Origin: Naematelia aurantialba
Lineage: Eukaryota; Basidiomycota; Tremellomycetes; Tremellales; Naemateliaceae
Direction of reading: 5' to 3'
DNA: 64,000 bases
Assembly: GCA_021527695.1 (NCBI GenBank)
Contig: JAKFAO010000010.1
Coordinates: 1-64,000, forward strand
Shown: positions 33,904 to 45,780 of the stretch, piece after piece
Numbering within the stretch: position 1 is the stretch's first letter
How the letters are laid out: the number at the start of each line of letters is the position of its first letter
Position numbers and translations under genes: made by a program
Notes under the pieces: model-generated
Told to the model about the DNA's origin: nothing
The model's database searches: none
What the model saw: the letters and a program-made list of their open reading frames with translations, nothing else

Positions 33904-34874
33904 ATGCTCACGCGGACACTCTTCGTCGTCGCAACAGCTGGCTTCCTCGCCGGTACCAATGCCCAGACTCAAGACCAACTCATAGATTGTGCATCCACGA
34001 TTGATCTTCAAACTGCCTCGCTGTCATCCTTCGAAACTGGAGATACTTCCTACTACAATCAGACATACACCTATGATCCTACCCTATGCTACATATCAGT
34101 TGACATCCCCGTCGATGCGATTTCCATCACCGACGAGAACACCGGAACCACCTTCACGTGCGACCTCGAGGCTTTTGACGACTCTGGAAGCCTGGTCTCG
34201 GTCTGCCCGGTAACAAAGTGAGTTGAAACACGACTCGTCGAGACCGGCCGCTCATCTTTGACCCAGGGGCGAGCTCGCTACTCGCGCTCAAGCTGGTGAT
34301 GGCTATTGTAAGCCAATGATCTTGTTGACTGTCGATCCGTACTTATTCTGCAGTCCTCAATGATGTCAAACTCGGCACTCGACCGCTCTTCTATACGGTG
34401 GAGACGGAGATCAACATCGTGGGGGAGACCACTGTGTCGCCCAGTGCAGCAGCGAGACGTAGACGACGTCAGCTTCTCGAGCAGTCGCCTGAAACCTGGC
34501 CCCGTCCAGCCTGCGCTGCCGGATTTTCGTCGTGCTGGACGGGTGTGCGTGATCAATTCGAGTGCATCCAAACAAGTAGCGACGTGACTGGTAAATCCGC
34601 TGTCTCGCTTCCGGGGACAAGATGACCTGTGGCTGACTGAGCGCCAGCATGTGGTGGATGTCCCCATTCTGCGGATGCGCGTGACTGCACCAATATCTCG
34701 GGAGCGAACGAGGTCCAGTGTGTTCACTCGCATTGTAGCGGTACGTCATTGCGACCCCTCTCGTTCATCTTCTGGCTGAACAATCCAGTGATCTCCTGCG
34801 ACCCGTTCCATACCTTGAACAAGAACGGCACCTGCATACCCAACGGCCGACGCAGGCGACCCTCGCTTCTTTAG
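33904..34874 (+). CDS. Secreted protein with CPL1-like cysteine domain (copy B)
   Basis: Five exons (33904-34217, 34267-34307, 34354-34590, 34648-34740, 34789-34874) join in frame to 256 residues. Signal peptide LTRTLFVVATAGFLAGTNA. The order is the same as in copy A: a Thr/Tyr-rich segment, an Arg cluster (ARRRRRQLLE), then FSSCWTGVRDQFEC, ACGGC, DCTNISGANEVQC, ISCDPFHTLN and CIPNG. Splice positions in the Cys domain match those of copy A, so the two descend from one duplicated gene, now inverted relative to each other and strongly diverged outside the domain. Expected to be extracellular or wall-associated. Confidence 0.85.
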
Positions 34875-35236
34875 ACTCTAGATTTGGGATGAGACCTTGC
34901 CGTACAAGTAGCCAATGTTCCGTGATGAGGCCATTTGTTGATTCTGGCAGCGAGATGTGAGTTATACTAGTATGTATGGGACAGAGGTCGAGGAGATCTC
35001 CCACGCTTGCTACCTTTAGCCACCCAGTGCATTGACATGACATTCGCCGACCTCGTTTCAGATTGCGTCTAAATACTTCGTGGAATACTACAAAGAGGCT
35101 TGCGATATATATATCTCCCAGACAAGACACAGACCAATTCCCTTGGGTTTTCATTGACAGCCACATCCCTCTTTTGTCGTCCCTTGGGCCACCCACGATC
35201 GCCAACCCAGATCAGTGGCTTATGGACTTCCCACTC
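34875..35236. other. Intergenic, convergent gene ends
   Basis: Holds the 3' ends of the CPL1-domain gene B and the C2H2 gene. A TATATATA stretch lies at 35104-35112. Nothing else seen. Confidence 0.5.
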
Positions 35237-36604
35237 TCAGACCCGGATGGTCCTTTTCGTAAAGTCCACAGACCAGTCGCCCGCGCGTTCATCGGTTTTC
35301 GGCGGCTTGGCCAGCCTGTACTGCTCTAGCTCGCCCGTTCCGGCGCCGGTAGGGAGAGGCGTCAGGAGCTGCGGGTGGTGTGCGTACTCGACCGGAATCG
35401 GCGCCAGCGGCGCAGGGTACGAGAATGACGGCGTTGAGAGAGTCGACGTGGATGCGAAGCCGGGCATTGAGAACGGCGTGCTGGAGAGATAAGGGAGAGG
35501 CGGGCTGACCGAGGCGTAAACCGCGTCAGATTGATCCATCGATTGCGAGGTTGAGGGGGTCACGCTCGGAGGCGGGGAGGCACGGTGCAGCTGATGGGTC
35601 TAAGAGGGTCAGCGCTTACCTTGACTCGACAACGAAGAGGATGCCAGGATTTGTCGGTGGGTGGTACGACCTTTTGGAACGGCAGCTCACCTTTTCATGC
35701 CTTCGCAAGTTGCTCGACACGGAAAACCTCCTTCCGCATTCTGGCTCATCACAGACAAACGCTGAGCATGTAAGGAAATGCTGACGATCTTGCGCCAGAA
35801 CACTCACGTTTTGCGCCTGTATGTACTGACATGTGGGTGTTGAGTGACGAGGGGCGGTTGAAACGCTTGTCACACACGGGGCTAATACTAACGTCAGCGA
35901 CGCTCAACGCTCGGAGCAGCCCAGAAACCTCACCAAACGTGCCTCCGCGCCTTGTCAGGATTGTGCGGGACCGGCGGCTTGGTCTTGCGGTCTGACTTTG
36001 AGCCTACCACCCAGTATGGCGCCGCATGCGAAAACGAGTCGGAGCGCTTGTGCTGGTGCTGGTGCAGCCGTTCAAAGCCGAAGCTGTCATAGTGGCCCTC
36101 TGAACCATCGTACCGATCAAAGGACTCGAGTGAGTGAAGCGCTCGCTGAGCGACTGGGTAAGGATGGCACGGTGGAGCGCGAGGATTGGCCATTGCCGAT
36201 GGTCTCACGTCCGAGATGATGGGTAGAAACGGAAGATGCTGGACTGATTCATCCATCCAGCGAAGGCGGTCTTGCGGCGAACCTCGATCAGCGTATCCGA
36301 CACCGGAGGACTCTTGGCTGTGACTTGATGAGAAGGAAGTGTCATTCATTGGCGCCGAAAGAAACGCATTGGTGGGCTCCGAGGAGATGCAGCGTAAGTT
36401 GGGCGTTGGAGGACGCGTGTGGTCGAGCGGGTATCGGACGGTCTGAGGGCAAGGTTGACTGAATTGCAGCGGTACGTCCTCACATTGGGGCGACGCTGAC
36501 GGGAGGTGTGACCGATCGTGGCTGACTTGATACGGCTGGAAAGAGCCACAGGTGGCCGGATGGAGAAGAGGAGCGCCCATTGGCATGTTTGCGCACTGTG
36601 TCAT
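35237..36604 (-). CDS. C2H2 zinc-finger transcription factor
   Basis: At least four exons. The first long exon (from about 36604, MTQCANMPMG, to about 35939) encodes a Ser/Pro/His-rich region ending KARRHV. A splice then completes the first finger: CPVCDKRFNRPSSLNTHMSV, then HTG. The next exon gives the second finger, VCDEPECGRRF...SSNLRRHEK. The last exon (ending at TGA 35237-35239) is Ser/Pro-rich. Two adjacent C2H2 fingers near the C-terminal third are common in basidiomycete regulators. The start is uncertain: the frame is open further upstream and an extra 5' exon is possible. Nuclear regulator, targets unknown. Confidence 0.75.
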
Positions 36605-38508
36605 CGCGTGAGCTCGGTGGTCTTGTTTGATGCGTAAAATTGGTGGGCAGGTGCGCGATTCGCATGTGCGTGGGAGCTTTGTCGCACTCACATGCTCGTG
36701 TCTTTATGCTCCAAATGCTCTGGGAAAACAAAGGAGATGCGTGTCAACTGGGTGATGTCAATACCGAGGTCGAGAACGGGCTCTCTGCTGTAGGTGAGAC
36801 GGTCTGCCACCCTTTGGGCAGAAAGGAATGGAGTTTGCAGCTGCCAGGGGGTTGCGGTGCGATAGTGACGAGGAGAAAGGGGGATGTGGGGGCTGTGTGC
36901 AGTGACTAGCAGTGAGCGAGGTAGCTGAGCCGGTAAGGGCGGAATAGGGTGAAGCGTGGGATACGGGGGGATCACTCACCAGGATTAGACGGGGGTCAGA
37001 GATCTGCGAGTCCACCCGTGGTAGTAGGAGTAATGAGCGAGAGATTGGCTGGATGAGGTGAGGTGAGGCGGTGAGGAAGATGAACTGAAGAGGGCGCCGC
37101 ACGGGGGATGATTGATGTGACAAGAGCGGCGGTGAGGTGATGAGAGGTTGATCCACGGGGAGATGGGTTTCGCGTTAAAGGCAAAGTGGATGCTAATCGA
37201 TGATGGGGGCGGTGGTGGTGGTGGTTGAAATGATGTTGGGGATCGGGATGGAAGTGTCTGTCTGCAAGGGGCAAAGGGGTGTCTGTGGTGGCGGGATTCT
37301 GGTCCGTGCCAGTGATGGATCAGCTAACAAGACCATGAAGGTAATCAGAACGGTGGTGGTGATGCTGCTGCGCCTGCTGATGCTACTGCTGCAACCTTGC
37401 GTCTGGCCATGTCCCTCACCCCCCTTTTGTACGCTGCGACCAACGCTCGTTGTGGTTGGGGGCAAGCAAAGTGGTGAGCAGAGCGCATAGCCAGATGATT
37501 CAAAGGACGGACCCCCAAGCTATCGGATACCCGTGTCGCTCTCTCTCTCTCTCTCTCTCGCCGTTGTTCTGTCGGCTGCCTCGAGGCGAGTGATGGTCAG
37601 TTCATGTGCCTGATGAGAAAGCAAAACCACAAGGGGGAGGGGCGTCGTTGGAGCTATTGTCTCTAGTCGTGGTCAGACATCACCGCATGCAGAATGGTGG
37701 TACTCTCGTGCAAGGTCAAGACGACCGACTCGGATGCTTTACAGTCCCGACTCCATGTCTGATGCGAATCACGATGATGATGATGCTGATTATACTGAGA
37801 CTGATGTTGGCGCCGCCGTTAGACCCGTCGCAACGTCGCCTCACAGGGCGTCTGCAAAGGACGGTCGACCTGCCCAGCGTTCTCACCGCCGGGAAAGTCG
37901 GTCGCCTTTTCCCACCCCTTTTCCCCCCCTCGCAAGCTCCAAACTACCAGTAGCACGCCTGATGTCTACCGCGACCCCACATGAATTGTACTCGTTGACG
38001 AGGGGGGATACTCTCTGAGATCAGGGACTACGGACGAGCAGACGACATGCCAGAGAAAGCACTCCAGTGGACGATCCCCTCGTGATGGTGGCTGATGCGC
38101 TTCGGAGCGAACCATCTCCAACGTCTCTGGCCCTCCTTCTGTCCCCCTCACACCTTGCTGCTCCCCCTGATTGTTCCTGTCAGAGGGGGTATCCTTTGAC
38201 AATCGCTTCGGACAGACGTGCACTAGCTGCTTGTAGCGTCGAACGTCAAAACTGTAGCTCATGGGCCCACAGCGACACAGCCAGACTGTCTCCAAGGCTG
38301 AGATGACCGCTACAGTCCACTGCAAGTCTACTGATGGTCGTCATGGACCAAACGACGACGACGACGACCGACATTTTGACCGAAGATCCTGCGGATCTGG
38401 TGCCTGACTGGCTTGGTTCGATCACCAACTACCGTCTGCTGATGAGTTTGCTTGGTTACAACGACTCTCCCAAGCGGTACTCTGCTTGAGGGCGAGGCGC
38501 CGTCAACC
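36605..38508. other. Long intergenic region, probable leaders
   Basis: GGT/GGTGGT-rich at 37200-37230 and a (CT)n run at 37541-37559. A short frame from ATG 37757 to 38018 (start MSDANHDDDDADYTETD) looks mildly protein-like but has no support. Mostly promoter and leader of the flanking divergent genes. Confidence 0.5.
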
Positions 38509-40223
38509 ATGGCAAACAGCAGCAACCCCTTGGTATCTTTGATTGTTCAGTTCCTCGACATCTTTTGTCTTGGTGGGAAGAAACAAAATCAGCAACCATC
38601 AGTACGGCCAGCAGCAGCAGCAACAACAACAACACAGTACGGTCAATACTCCTCCACAGCAACAGCAGTATCCACCTCAGCAGGTATACCCTCAGCAACA
38701 GCAGCAGTCCCCGCAGGCGCAGCCATACCCCCAACAACAAACATGGTCACAAATCGCTGGCGGGCAGATTCAGCACCAGCACCATCATCCCCAACAACAA
38801 CAGCCTCAAGCACACCACCATGGCTCGAATGGGTATGCACCAAATACGATGCAGGTGCCGGCGGGTGGGGTTGTGGGGCTGTACCAAGAACAGCATCAGG
38901 TACGTGCTGGCGTGGGGATATTGTACGAGTCCAAGTTGCGGGAGAGAGAGGCATGAGGTTCCCGAGTGATGAGCTTCCCGAGGGATGCCCAGCATGCGGC
39001 CGCAGCGCTTTAGCCAGCAGTGCGTTGTGGAAAGGACGAGGTTCCATGTCAGGGGCGCCTGAGCGAGTGCTAGGTGTGAAGTCGTGGACATGGCTGAATT
39101 CTCAGGACCAGGATATGGTCAATGCGACCAACGACCAGTATACCCAGCTCCGGAATCAGGCGCGACACGAAGGCGACGAGGCACACAGGTCGGTCTCGTG
39201 GTCCTTGCTGCGTGGTTAGGCTGATGTTGAGGTGAAGATGTTTTGCACAGAGCCAGCAGGCCTATCAGTAAGTTGTTTCTCTTATACAGAGGGTCCCTTC
39301 TACTGTCTGCATCCTCCCGCATCCTCCCGCATCCTCCCGCATCCTCCCGCGTCCTTGCTCAGTTTGCCGACTGGTCCATCACCATCTCCCTCGTACATTC
39401 TTCCGGGGAACCTTCATTGGCGGTGTTAAATATCCACAGAGCAGGAGACGGGGCGCGGGCGCACGAGCTGTCACTGGAGGGCAAGCAGCACCAGCAACGG
39501 CAAGATGAACTGGATGATCAGGCCAGTCAATGGATATTTAATGGTATGTCGTCTTAGGTCGTCTCCATTGTGTCTGCAAATCGATCCTGCTGACTGGGCT
39601 TGTCTCATCCTTCTCCACCGTCTTCCTTCTCTCTTCGACCCATTCCTTCCTTCTCTCTTCCAACCCTTCCTTCCTTCTCTCTCAACTTCGTTCCTTCTCT
39701 TTCACACTCGATCCTTCTCTTTCACCTGGTCTATTTTCTCTTTCACCCCTCTACTTTCCCCCTCATTATGCGTTGTATGACCAACCCGCCTCCCTTCTGC
39801 TCCTTCTGAAGCCAACAACAATGCCTCGCCCCCCAATACCATCGACCTGCATGGTCTATACGTGAAAGAAGCGCTTGAGCGCACCGAGGCAGCCATTACC
39901 CAAGGCCAGCAGCAGGGTGTACAGGAGATCCGAGTGATCGTGGGCAAGGGCATCCACAGTCAAGGCCACGTAGCAAAGGTCAAGCCGGCCGTCGAGGATT
40001 TGATGCGCAAGTGAGTCCGAGTCGAGCCTCGGTGGTCAGTAGATGGCCAGCCAGTCAGCTAAGACGCCTCAGGTACAATCTCTCCGCCCATGTCGATGAA
40101 CACAACGCCGGTGTGCTCATCGTTGACCTCACTGGTTCAGAGCAGGGACCCCGATCGAGAGACGCCGGTGGTTTGGTCGATCAGATAGGAGGGGACAAGG
40201 GCGGAGACTGCACGATCATGTGA
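38509..40223 (+). CDS. DUF1771-Smr domain protein with Q-rich N-terminus
   Basis: Seven exons (38509-38532, 38603-38899, 39106-39192, 39251-39267, 39440-39543, 39812-40010, 40073-40223) join in frame to 292 residues. Exon 2 is a Gln/Pro-rich low-complexity region built on CAG/CAA codons. DUF1771 follows (YTQLRNQARHEGDEAH, SQQAYQ, AHELSLEGKQHQ). The Smr domain follows directly with the IDLHGLYVKEALE motif and VIVGKGIHSQGHVAKVKPAV. Smr domains bind or cleave nucleic acid; fungal DUF1771-Smr proteins are linked to mRNA surveillance of stalled ribosomes, which is the likely setting. The 24-nt first exon and 17-nt fourth exon are very short. Intron 39544-39811 is long and pyrimidine-rich. Confidence 0.88.
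39309..39348 (+). repeat. 10-bp tandem GCATCCTCCC, 4 copies
   Basis: Four perfect head-to-tail copies, followed by GCGTCC, inside an intron of the Smr gene. Confidence 0.95.
39600..39765 (+). repeat. Pyrimidine tract with TTCCTTCTCTCTTC-like units
   Basis: Nearly pure C/T with degenerate units of about 20-25 bp (TTCCTTCTCTCTTC variants), inside the longest intron of the Smr gene. Could promote splicing or form triplex DNA; no function shown. Confidence 0.7.
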
Positions 40224-41225
40224 CGGACTGACATGGTGGCCGTCGTGTGCAACTCGATATGAATATTGAGTCTACAATGGTAGCAGACGCTGGTACTGGC
40301 GCCGTGTTCAAAGCGCGACTCGATTTAATGTCCCCTTTACAGGACAAAACAGTCCATCGAGTGTTTCTTTTGGCAGTCGGAAGAATGGCCTCCACATGCA
40401 TTGCCACCGGTTAAAAAGAGTCAGCTGATTCCGTCATGCCCTCCACAGCCGAATGCCGGAAGTAGTGGCAACACACCTGGCGGTTCCAAGGCAGGTCCGT
40501 GGCTGTGCGCGTGCGAGGGGGGGGAACACAAGGGCCATTGCCGCGAGTAGCTCACGTAACAAGAGTGGATCACCTACCGGCGGGGGGTTTTGCCGCGATT
40601 CTACCCGGGGAGTTTGTGGGGGGGGGGGTGGCGCGTGAGGTGAGGGACGGGTTTATTACCACTTTGGGTAGTTTCCCTGGATCGCCACCTCTTGACCCTA
40701 TATGGATTTCCTTACCCTACCCATTACGCTTGGTTTGTATTTCGTGATTAGGAAAAATCTGAACCGAGGTCAAGGAAGGAAGAGAAGGAAAGAAAGCGAG
40801 AGACGGGGGGGGGTGACACTGGTCCCTGTATTATTACATCGGGTTTATTGGCTGCATTTTCTCGCCTTGACCATCCACTGCCGCCAAACATCCACCACCT
40901 TCCACCCCCGCTTCACTCAAATGTCATTGCATCTCTAGCACCGCGCATACCACACACCGTCTTGGACGAGCCAGCAATCCTCGCTTGCACGAATTGAGGA
41001 TTCGGGTGCCGCTTTCCTATTACGGTGACGACGGTCAAACCGGCTCGGAAGTCGGACGCCCCCCCACCGCGCCTGCGGTTCCGTCGTGCACCTCTCTCTC
41101 CTCTTGCTTCGGGGCAGAACACGACATCAGGATTGATCAGCACTCGACATCCATCTGGGCTGTCCATCGCGAGCGACACATCGGTCCTTTAATCCCATCA
41201 GCTTGACCGCTGTCGACATCGCATC
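40224..41225. other. Intergenic with G-runs
   Basis: Between the Smr gene and the Reg1-like gene, no accepted frame. A run of 13 G lies near 40615-40630, and a poly-purine tract at 40765-40815. Confidence 0.55.
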
Positions 41226-43849
41226 ATGGCCCAAATCATCCCCTCCATCGTGCGTTCTGCGCCTCCCCCTCTGGCGGCTGACTAAACATCCATATCTCGC
41301 TGACCATTGCATATTTTCTCCTCAGACATCACTTCCCCTAGACTCGCATGCTGCACCATCCGTCGAGGATATCCAGGACCGTTTGCCATCCATATGCGTC
41401 GACTACCTCTCCCATGAATGGTCAGAAGAGGATGTATGGGCCAGTTGGCGCTCCATGACGAGGCATAAGCACGAGATTGCCAACGGCGTCAGGCTGGAAA
41501 ATGCCAGCTGGAGGACTTGGCAGAAGCAGCGAAACAAGCTCAAGACCATCAGCCCCGAGACGTTGAACTGGTGAGTCAGCCTCGCTACACTGCAACGCTG
41601 CTGCGCAAGAACGTGGGTGGAGTGGATGGTGGCACCTCACGGACAGTTGTTCGCGGCTGTCCAGTGTGCCGTCCACTCTACCTCATTCTCTGTCACTCCT
41701 CACATTATTCCTATCTGCCTCACTCATGTCGACCATCAAACGTGCGGTTCCGCTAACTGCGTCCAGGTTGAAAGATTCCGACGTCACCTGGCTATACGGT
41801 CCCCTTCACACGGCTCAGGTCGAAGCTGTCCCTGCTCGCAAAGTAGCTACAACCGTAGATCGTCTTGGAATCGATCGTCCCACCGAGTCCGGCATGAAGC
41901 CTATCCTAAAGCACCGAACCCTGTCCGAGATGCTCGCCATCACAACGCCCTCTTCGCCCATTCTCGAGGCTGGCAGCCTGGGAATGGATGACGACGTCGA
42001 CGGTCTGGACGAACATGAACGTCCACACTTGATGCAAACCAAGTCTGACACCAATATTGTTCGCAATCGCGCTGCTGGGATGCGCAAAAAGAGTCCTACA
42101 CGGCAGCCCATCGCATACGCTTCCATCAAGGGAACCGCAGAAGGCTCACCGGCAACACCTACACCCGAGGCTGTGTCGGGCAAGAAACACATCAGCTTCA
42201 ACACCTTTGTCGAGCAGTGCATGGCGATTGATGACCCCACCGATGTGGCCTCCGAAGAGGAGAGTGACGACGAAATGCTGGAAATGCGATCGTCGGCCAG
42301 CGGATCGAGCCGGTCATCGAGACCCTTCATGTCGCGTAATTCGTCCTCCACTTCGTCAGAGCACCTAACCATCGCCAAGATTGCGCCGACCATGCTCAAG
42401 ACACCAGGCGGTTCATATCCATCGTCCGCGCCTCAGATGATATATCAGCCCCCTGCCGAGTACATGTCGCCGACACAGGATCAGCAGCCGCAGGTCAGCC
42501 CTCATCTTGACTTCCCCTCTCCTCAGCAGACGCGATCCAAATGGAACGGAGACGACGACGACGAGTATGGTAGTGTTGGCTTTGACTACTTCGGCGGCCC
42601 CGACTTGGGCGGCGAACCACGCTCACCTCAAGCCCCGGCGCACGTCGGTCAGCCATATCCGCGTGCTCCTGCAGTTGCCCCAGCACCTCCTCAGCCCAAA
42701 TGGCGTCAACCGGTATCTGAACCCAGCTCGTCGGGATCATCGAGCCCGGGCCTGTCAGGCAACCCGATCATTTCCCCACCCCAACCTGCACGAAGCATCC
42801 TCAAGGTACGGCCACCCGGCACAACTCCTCCCGGGCCAGTCGAGCCTTCTTCCCCTTCCAACTCGTATTTCAACTACAATCCATCAGCCGCGACTGGTAT
42901 TGGCGGCATGCGTGCCTCTGGTGCCTACAATTATGAAGCTGGATCGCCTCTCCTGTCTCCAGCCACCGAGGAGACCCGGGGTAGGTCAGCATCTCGGGAC
43001 CGCGGTTCCTCAGTCTACGACCGGTCCTCGTCTCGTGGGACCTCTGTCAGCTCGCAAGCATCCATCTCACCTGGCGCGCAGCGCTCTCCAGTAGAGAATG
43101 GTGGCAAGCGCGCGCAAATGATAGCCCCTCAACTCGACAAGGTCAACGAGGACGCCGCTTGGCCCAAGGAAGAGAGCGGTAACCAACCTATGGATATTGA
43201 CGAATATGTGCCTGAGCGAAGCTCGACTCCTACGCCACACTCGTCGCCACAGGTGAGCTGCTCGCTTTCAGCGGAGAGATGCCTCTGACTGACTCAGAAG
43301 TAGATCACATTCCGACCTCTCAAAGACACCTCTCCCGCTTCTCTTCCTCATCATTCGACTCGCAATTTCTCAAGCTCTTCTCTCAGCTCAAGTGCTTCTG
43401 GCTCTCGGTCTCATCCGCCTCCTTCTGCATCCGAACTCCCGAAAGCCGACCCGCCGACTACTCTCCCGACTCACAACCCGTCTGGCAATCAACCCGCCAG
43501 AGTCCAAGTCCGCAAGACGTCCGGTGGACAACCTACGATTGCCCACGTAGGAACCAACGCTCAACCCATGATCTCTCAACCACCTGCCGGCCCCGGTGAT
43601 GGAGGCGCAACGTACTTTTCCGGCGCAGGCAGCGCCGGCGGCGAACCTATCAACGAACAAGGGGACGGTAGCAGCATCATGGGGCGCGCGGCGAACATTG
43701 CGAATTCCGCCCGGGATCTGCTGGGCACCCTGTGGTATGGCGGGCAAGGCGAACAGGGTGTTCGGCGGCTCAGCGGTGGTGCGGGGGCTGATGGTAGTGA
43801 TGGTTCTGGCGCGAGTCCTTATGGGCACCGCAGAGGGCACAGCTCCTGA
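41226..43849 (+). CDS. Reg1/Hex2-like regulatory subunit of protein phosphatase 1
   Basis: Four exons (41226-41249, 41326-41570, 41767-43252, 43304-43849) join in frame to 766 residues. Residues about 27-105 form the DUF1752 domain (VDYLSHEWSEEDVWASWRSM, ENASWRTWQKQR, LNWLKDSDVTWLYGPL) of yeast Reg1/Hex2. Around residue 228, KKHISFNTFVEQCMAI contains an RVxF-type PP1 docking site (KHISF), placed as in Reg1. The remainder is Ser/Pro-rich with acidic patches and likely disordered. Reg1 directs PP1 (Glc7) to the Snf1 kinase in glucose repression; the same role is expected here. The first exon encodes only eight residues. Confidence 0.88.
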
Positions 43850-44253
43850 GCTTTGGGCGAATCGGTGGACGATCTCTTGTTATGACCGAATTACATCTCG
43901 ACAATGTTTCTCTTCTCAGCAAAGTGCACCTCGCATCACATTTCCGCTTGGCGTTCGACACGAACTCGAAACACATGACAATCACAATACACAGCAAATT
44001 CTGCTATTTCATTCCAAGCCGGTCTCATCATTCTTCCGTTCCATTGACCATCGCCTTGTGTTTGGCGTCCTCTCGTCTTCGCTGCCTATTGAGTATCTTG
44101 CCAATTGTGTACGCATGAGTTTCTGTCTTGCTACGTTGTAGGAGGCACGATGTGCGGTGTTTGTGGAGGGAGACGAAGAAGGGAGGACTAGCCTGACATG
44201 CATTGTATTTCTGCATCCTTCACGGATCGAGTGGTGCCAATACATACAAGTCA

Positions 44254-45780
44254 CTACCTCTGGTAGATCCAGACGATGGGTGGTTCCGGTTGTTTCTGCC
44301 ATCTGCCACGCCTGGAGACGCGGCCGCTTGGCTCCGAAGCGGGGTTGCTGAACCATGCAGCTGAGATCGTTATAGCTTTGTGCAGGGTTGCGGACACGGC
44401 GGAAAAGTGCTTGTCGAGCTCCATTCGGGTATGGTCGGCTGCTTTCATGATACGGCGGCCGTCGGGGGGCACGGTGATGCGGAGCTTCATCTCTGTACCA
44501 GGTGGCGGCGACGCAGCACCGGCCTCCAACGTGCCGGGCCGGCTCAAGGTGTCGTTGAGGGTGACGGATCCCGAGATTTCACCGTCTTCAATGGGCTGCA
44601 GAGTGCCGCGGCGGTCCATGACTTGTGCGAGAAGCTCGTTGTAGACCGTCGTGGCGTTGCGTTGCCATGCGTTGGCCCGCCGGCCAGTCCACCGTCTTAC
44701 GTCGTTGAGTTCGGCAGTGCTGAGCAGGTCGTCGATGCGGTAGACCGTCCGGGCTGTGCCCGTACCCGCAGGCTTCAACGAGGTCAGTGGTATCCTCCGA
44801 TTTGTCATGGTGTTGGAACCCGCTCTGAGAGTCTCTCGCACTGTGATTGTATTCCAACCGGTCGTACTTGTATTCCTAGGGGGGGTGATCATACTCCAGT
44901 CCGGCGGGCGGGGGGTCGCGCGCTCATTACCGTCGCTTACCTTGGCGGATGTGCCGGTGCGAGTATCTCCCATGCGATCGGACAGGCTGTCGATCTGGTT
45001 TGCTGGTGCGGTGGCAACACGCTCCCTCGCTTTACCTTTGTCTATACCTTTGGTCGTGCTGTTTGTCGAGACCGCGGCGGTGTCAAGTCCGCTGCCTGCA
45101 GTCGTGCGAGGGCGTGTACCTTGGCTGAACGAGGTATACCTCTGTTCAGGAATCTGGGTGGCGTTAGCGGCCCTCGCTCGAACGCTGTCTTCGTCATCGC
45201 TTGAGTCAAAGTCAAATGCAAGAGCAGCTTCGATTGCCTGAATCGAGCTGCGCGCACTCGGAGATTCCAACACGTCACGCTCGTCTACCCAGTGGGCGAC
45301 ATCGGGCTCACGCGCTCTCTCTTTACCTTTGTGAGTGCTTGCACTCAGGATGCCAAAGGGGTCTGTGGTGGGCGCAGTGATTCTGCCAAAACTTCCACTC
45401 TCGCTAGCGGTGCTGTCCGCGTCGCCAGTTGTGTCACCGACGTCGCTTGTCCTTGTCTCTCTGCGCATGCCGCATACAGTGCCCGGTCCGGTGCTCGGCC
45501 CAGCCTGGGCCGGGGGGCTGATTCTACTGGTTACGTGGGTGGACCTGTTCGAAGGCAGTTGCCAAGCGCTGTCTGACGGGGTGTTTGAGGTCATGCTAGC
45601 TCCGACATGTGGGGGAATCACATATGAAAACGTCTCCGTCAGTGTATCATCCTGCACAGCAATGGACGTTGTGATGAGCCAACCCGTTGGCTGATCTGGA
45701 TCATCGTCCGGCTCGTGAGTCATCCTCAACTCGTCCTTGTCCTCAGGGCGGCCTTTTGGCCATCCCAGTGATCGGAGCAT
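44254..45780 (-). CDS. Unrecognised protein, array member 1 (508 residues)
   Basis: A single-exon frame with a long Ser/Thr/Asp-rich, probably disordered N-terminal and middle part, and a more structured C-terminal 190 residues. There, TVYRIDDLLSTAELNDVRRW, then Y..LLAQV, a Gly-Ser-Val stretch and MKLRITVPPDGRR repeat the order seen in three genes downstream. An N-terminal segment WLITTSIAVQDD also recalls array member 4. It starts at ATG 45780 (MLRSLGWPKG); an alternative ATG at 45981 would add 67 residues. Acidic DSSDDED lies mid-protein. It is the longest of four consecutive minus-strand genes sharing this pattern. I know no family for it; function unknown. Confidence 0.6.
   Translation of the reverse strand: MLRSLGWPKGRPEDKDELRMTHEPDDDPDQPTGWLITTSIAVQDDTLTETFSYVIPPHVGASMTSNTPSDSAWQLPSNRSTHVTSRISPPAQAGPSTGPGTVCGMRRETRTSDVGDTTGDADSTASESGSFGRITAPTTDPFGILSASTHKGKERAREPDVAHWVDERDVLESPSARSSIQAIEAALAFDFDSSDDEDSVRARAANATQIPEQRYTSFSQGTRPRTTAGSGLDTAAVSTNSTTKGIDKGKARERVATAPANQIDSLSDRMGDTRTGTSAKVSDGNERATPRPPDWSMITPPRNTSTTGWNTITVRETLRAGSNTMTNRRIPLTSLKPAGTGTARTVYRIDDLLSTAELNDVRRWTGRRANAWQRNATTVYNELLAQVMDRRGTLQPIEDGEISGSVTLNDTLSRPGTLEAGAASPPPGTEMKLRITVPPDGRRIMKAADHTRMELDKHFSAVSATLHKAITISAAWFSNPASEPSGRVSRRGRWQKQPEPPIVWIYQR

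Noticed and set aside
37200..37240. GGTGGTGGT run as a possible coding or CRISPR-like repeat
   Set aside because: Simple trinucleotide sequence without spacers; CRISPR arrays are not expected in a fungal nucleus.
37757..38018. Short acidic protein (MSDANHDDDD...)
   Set aside because: Single short frame with biased composition and no family match; could be leader sequence.
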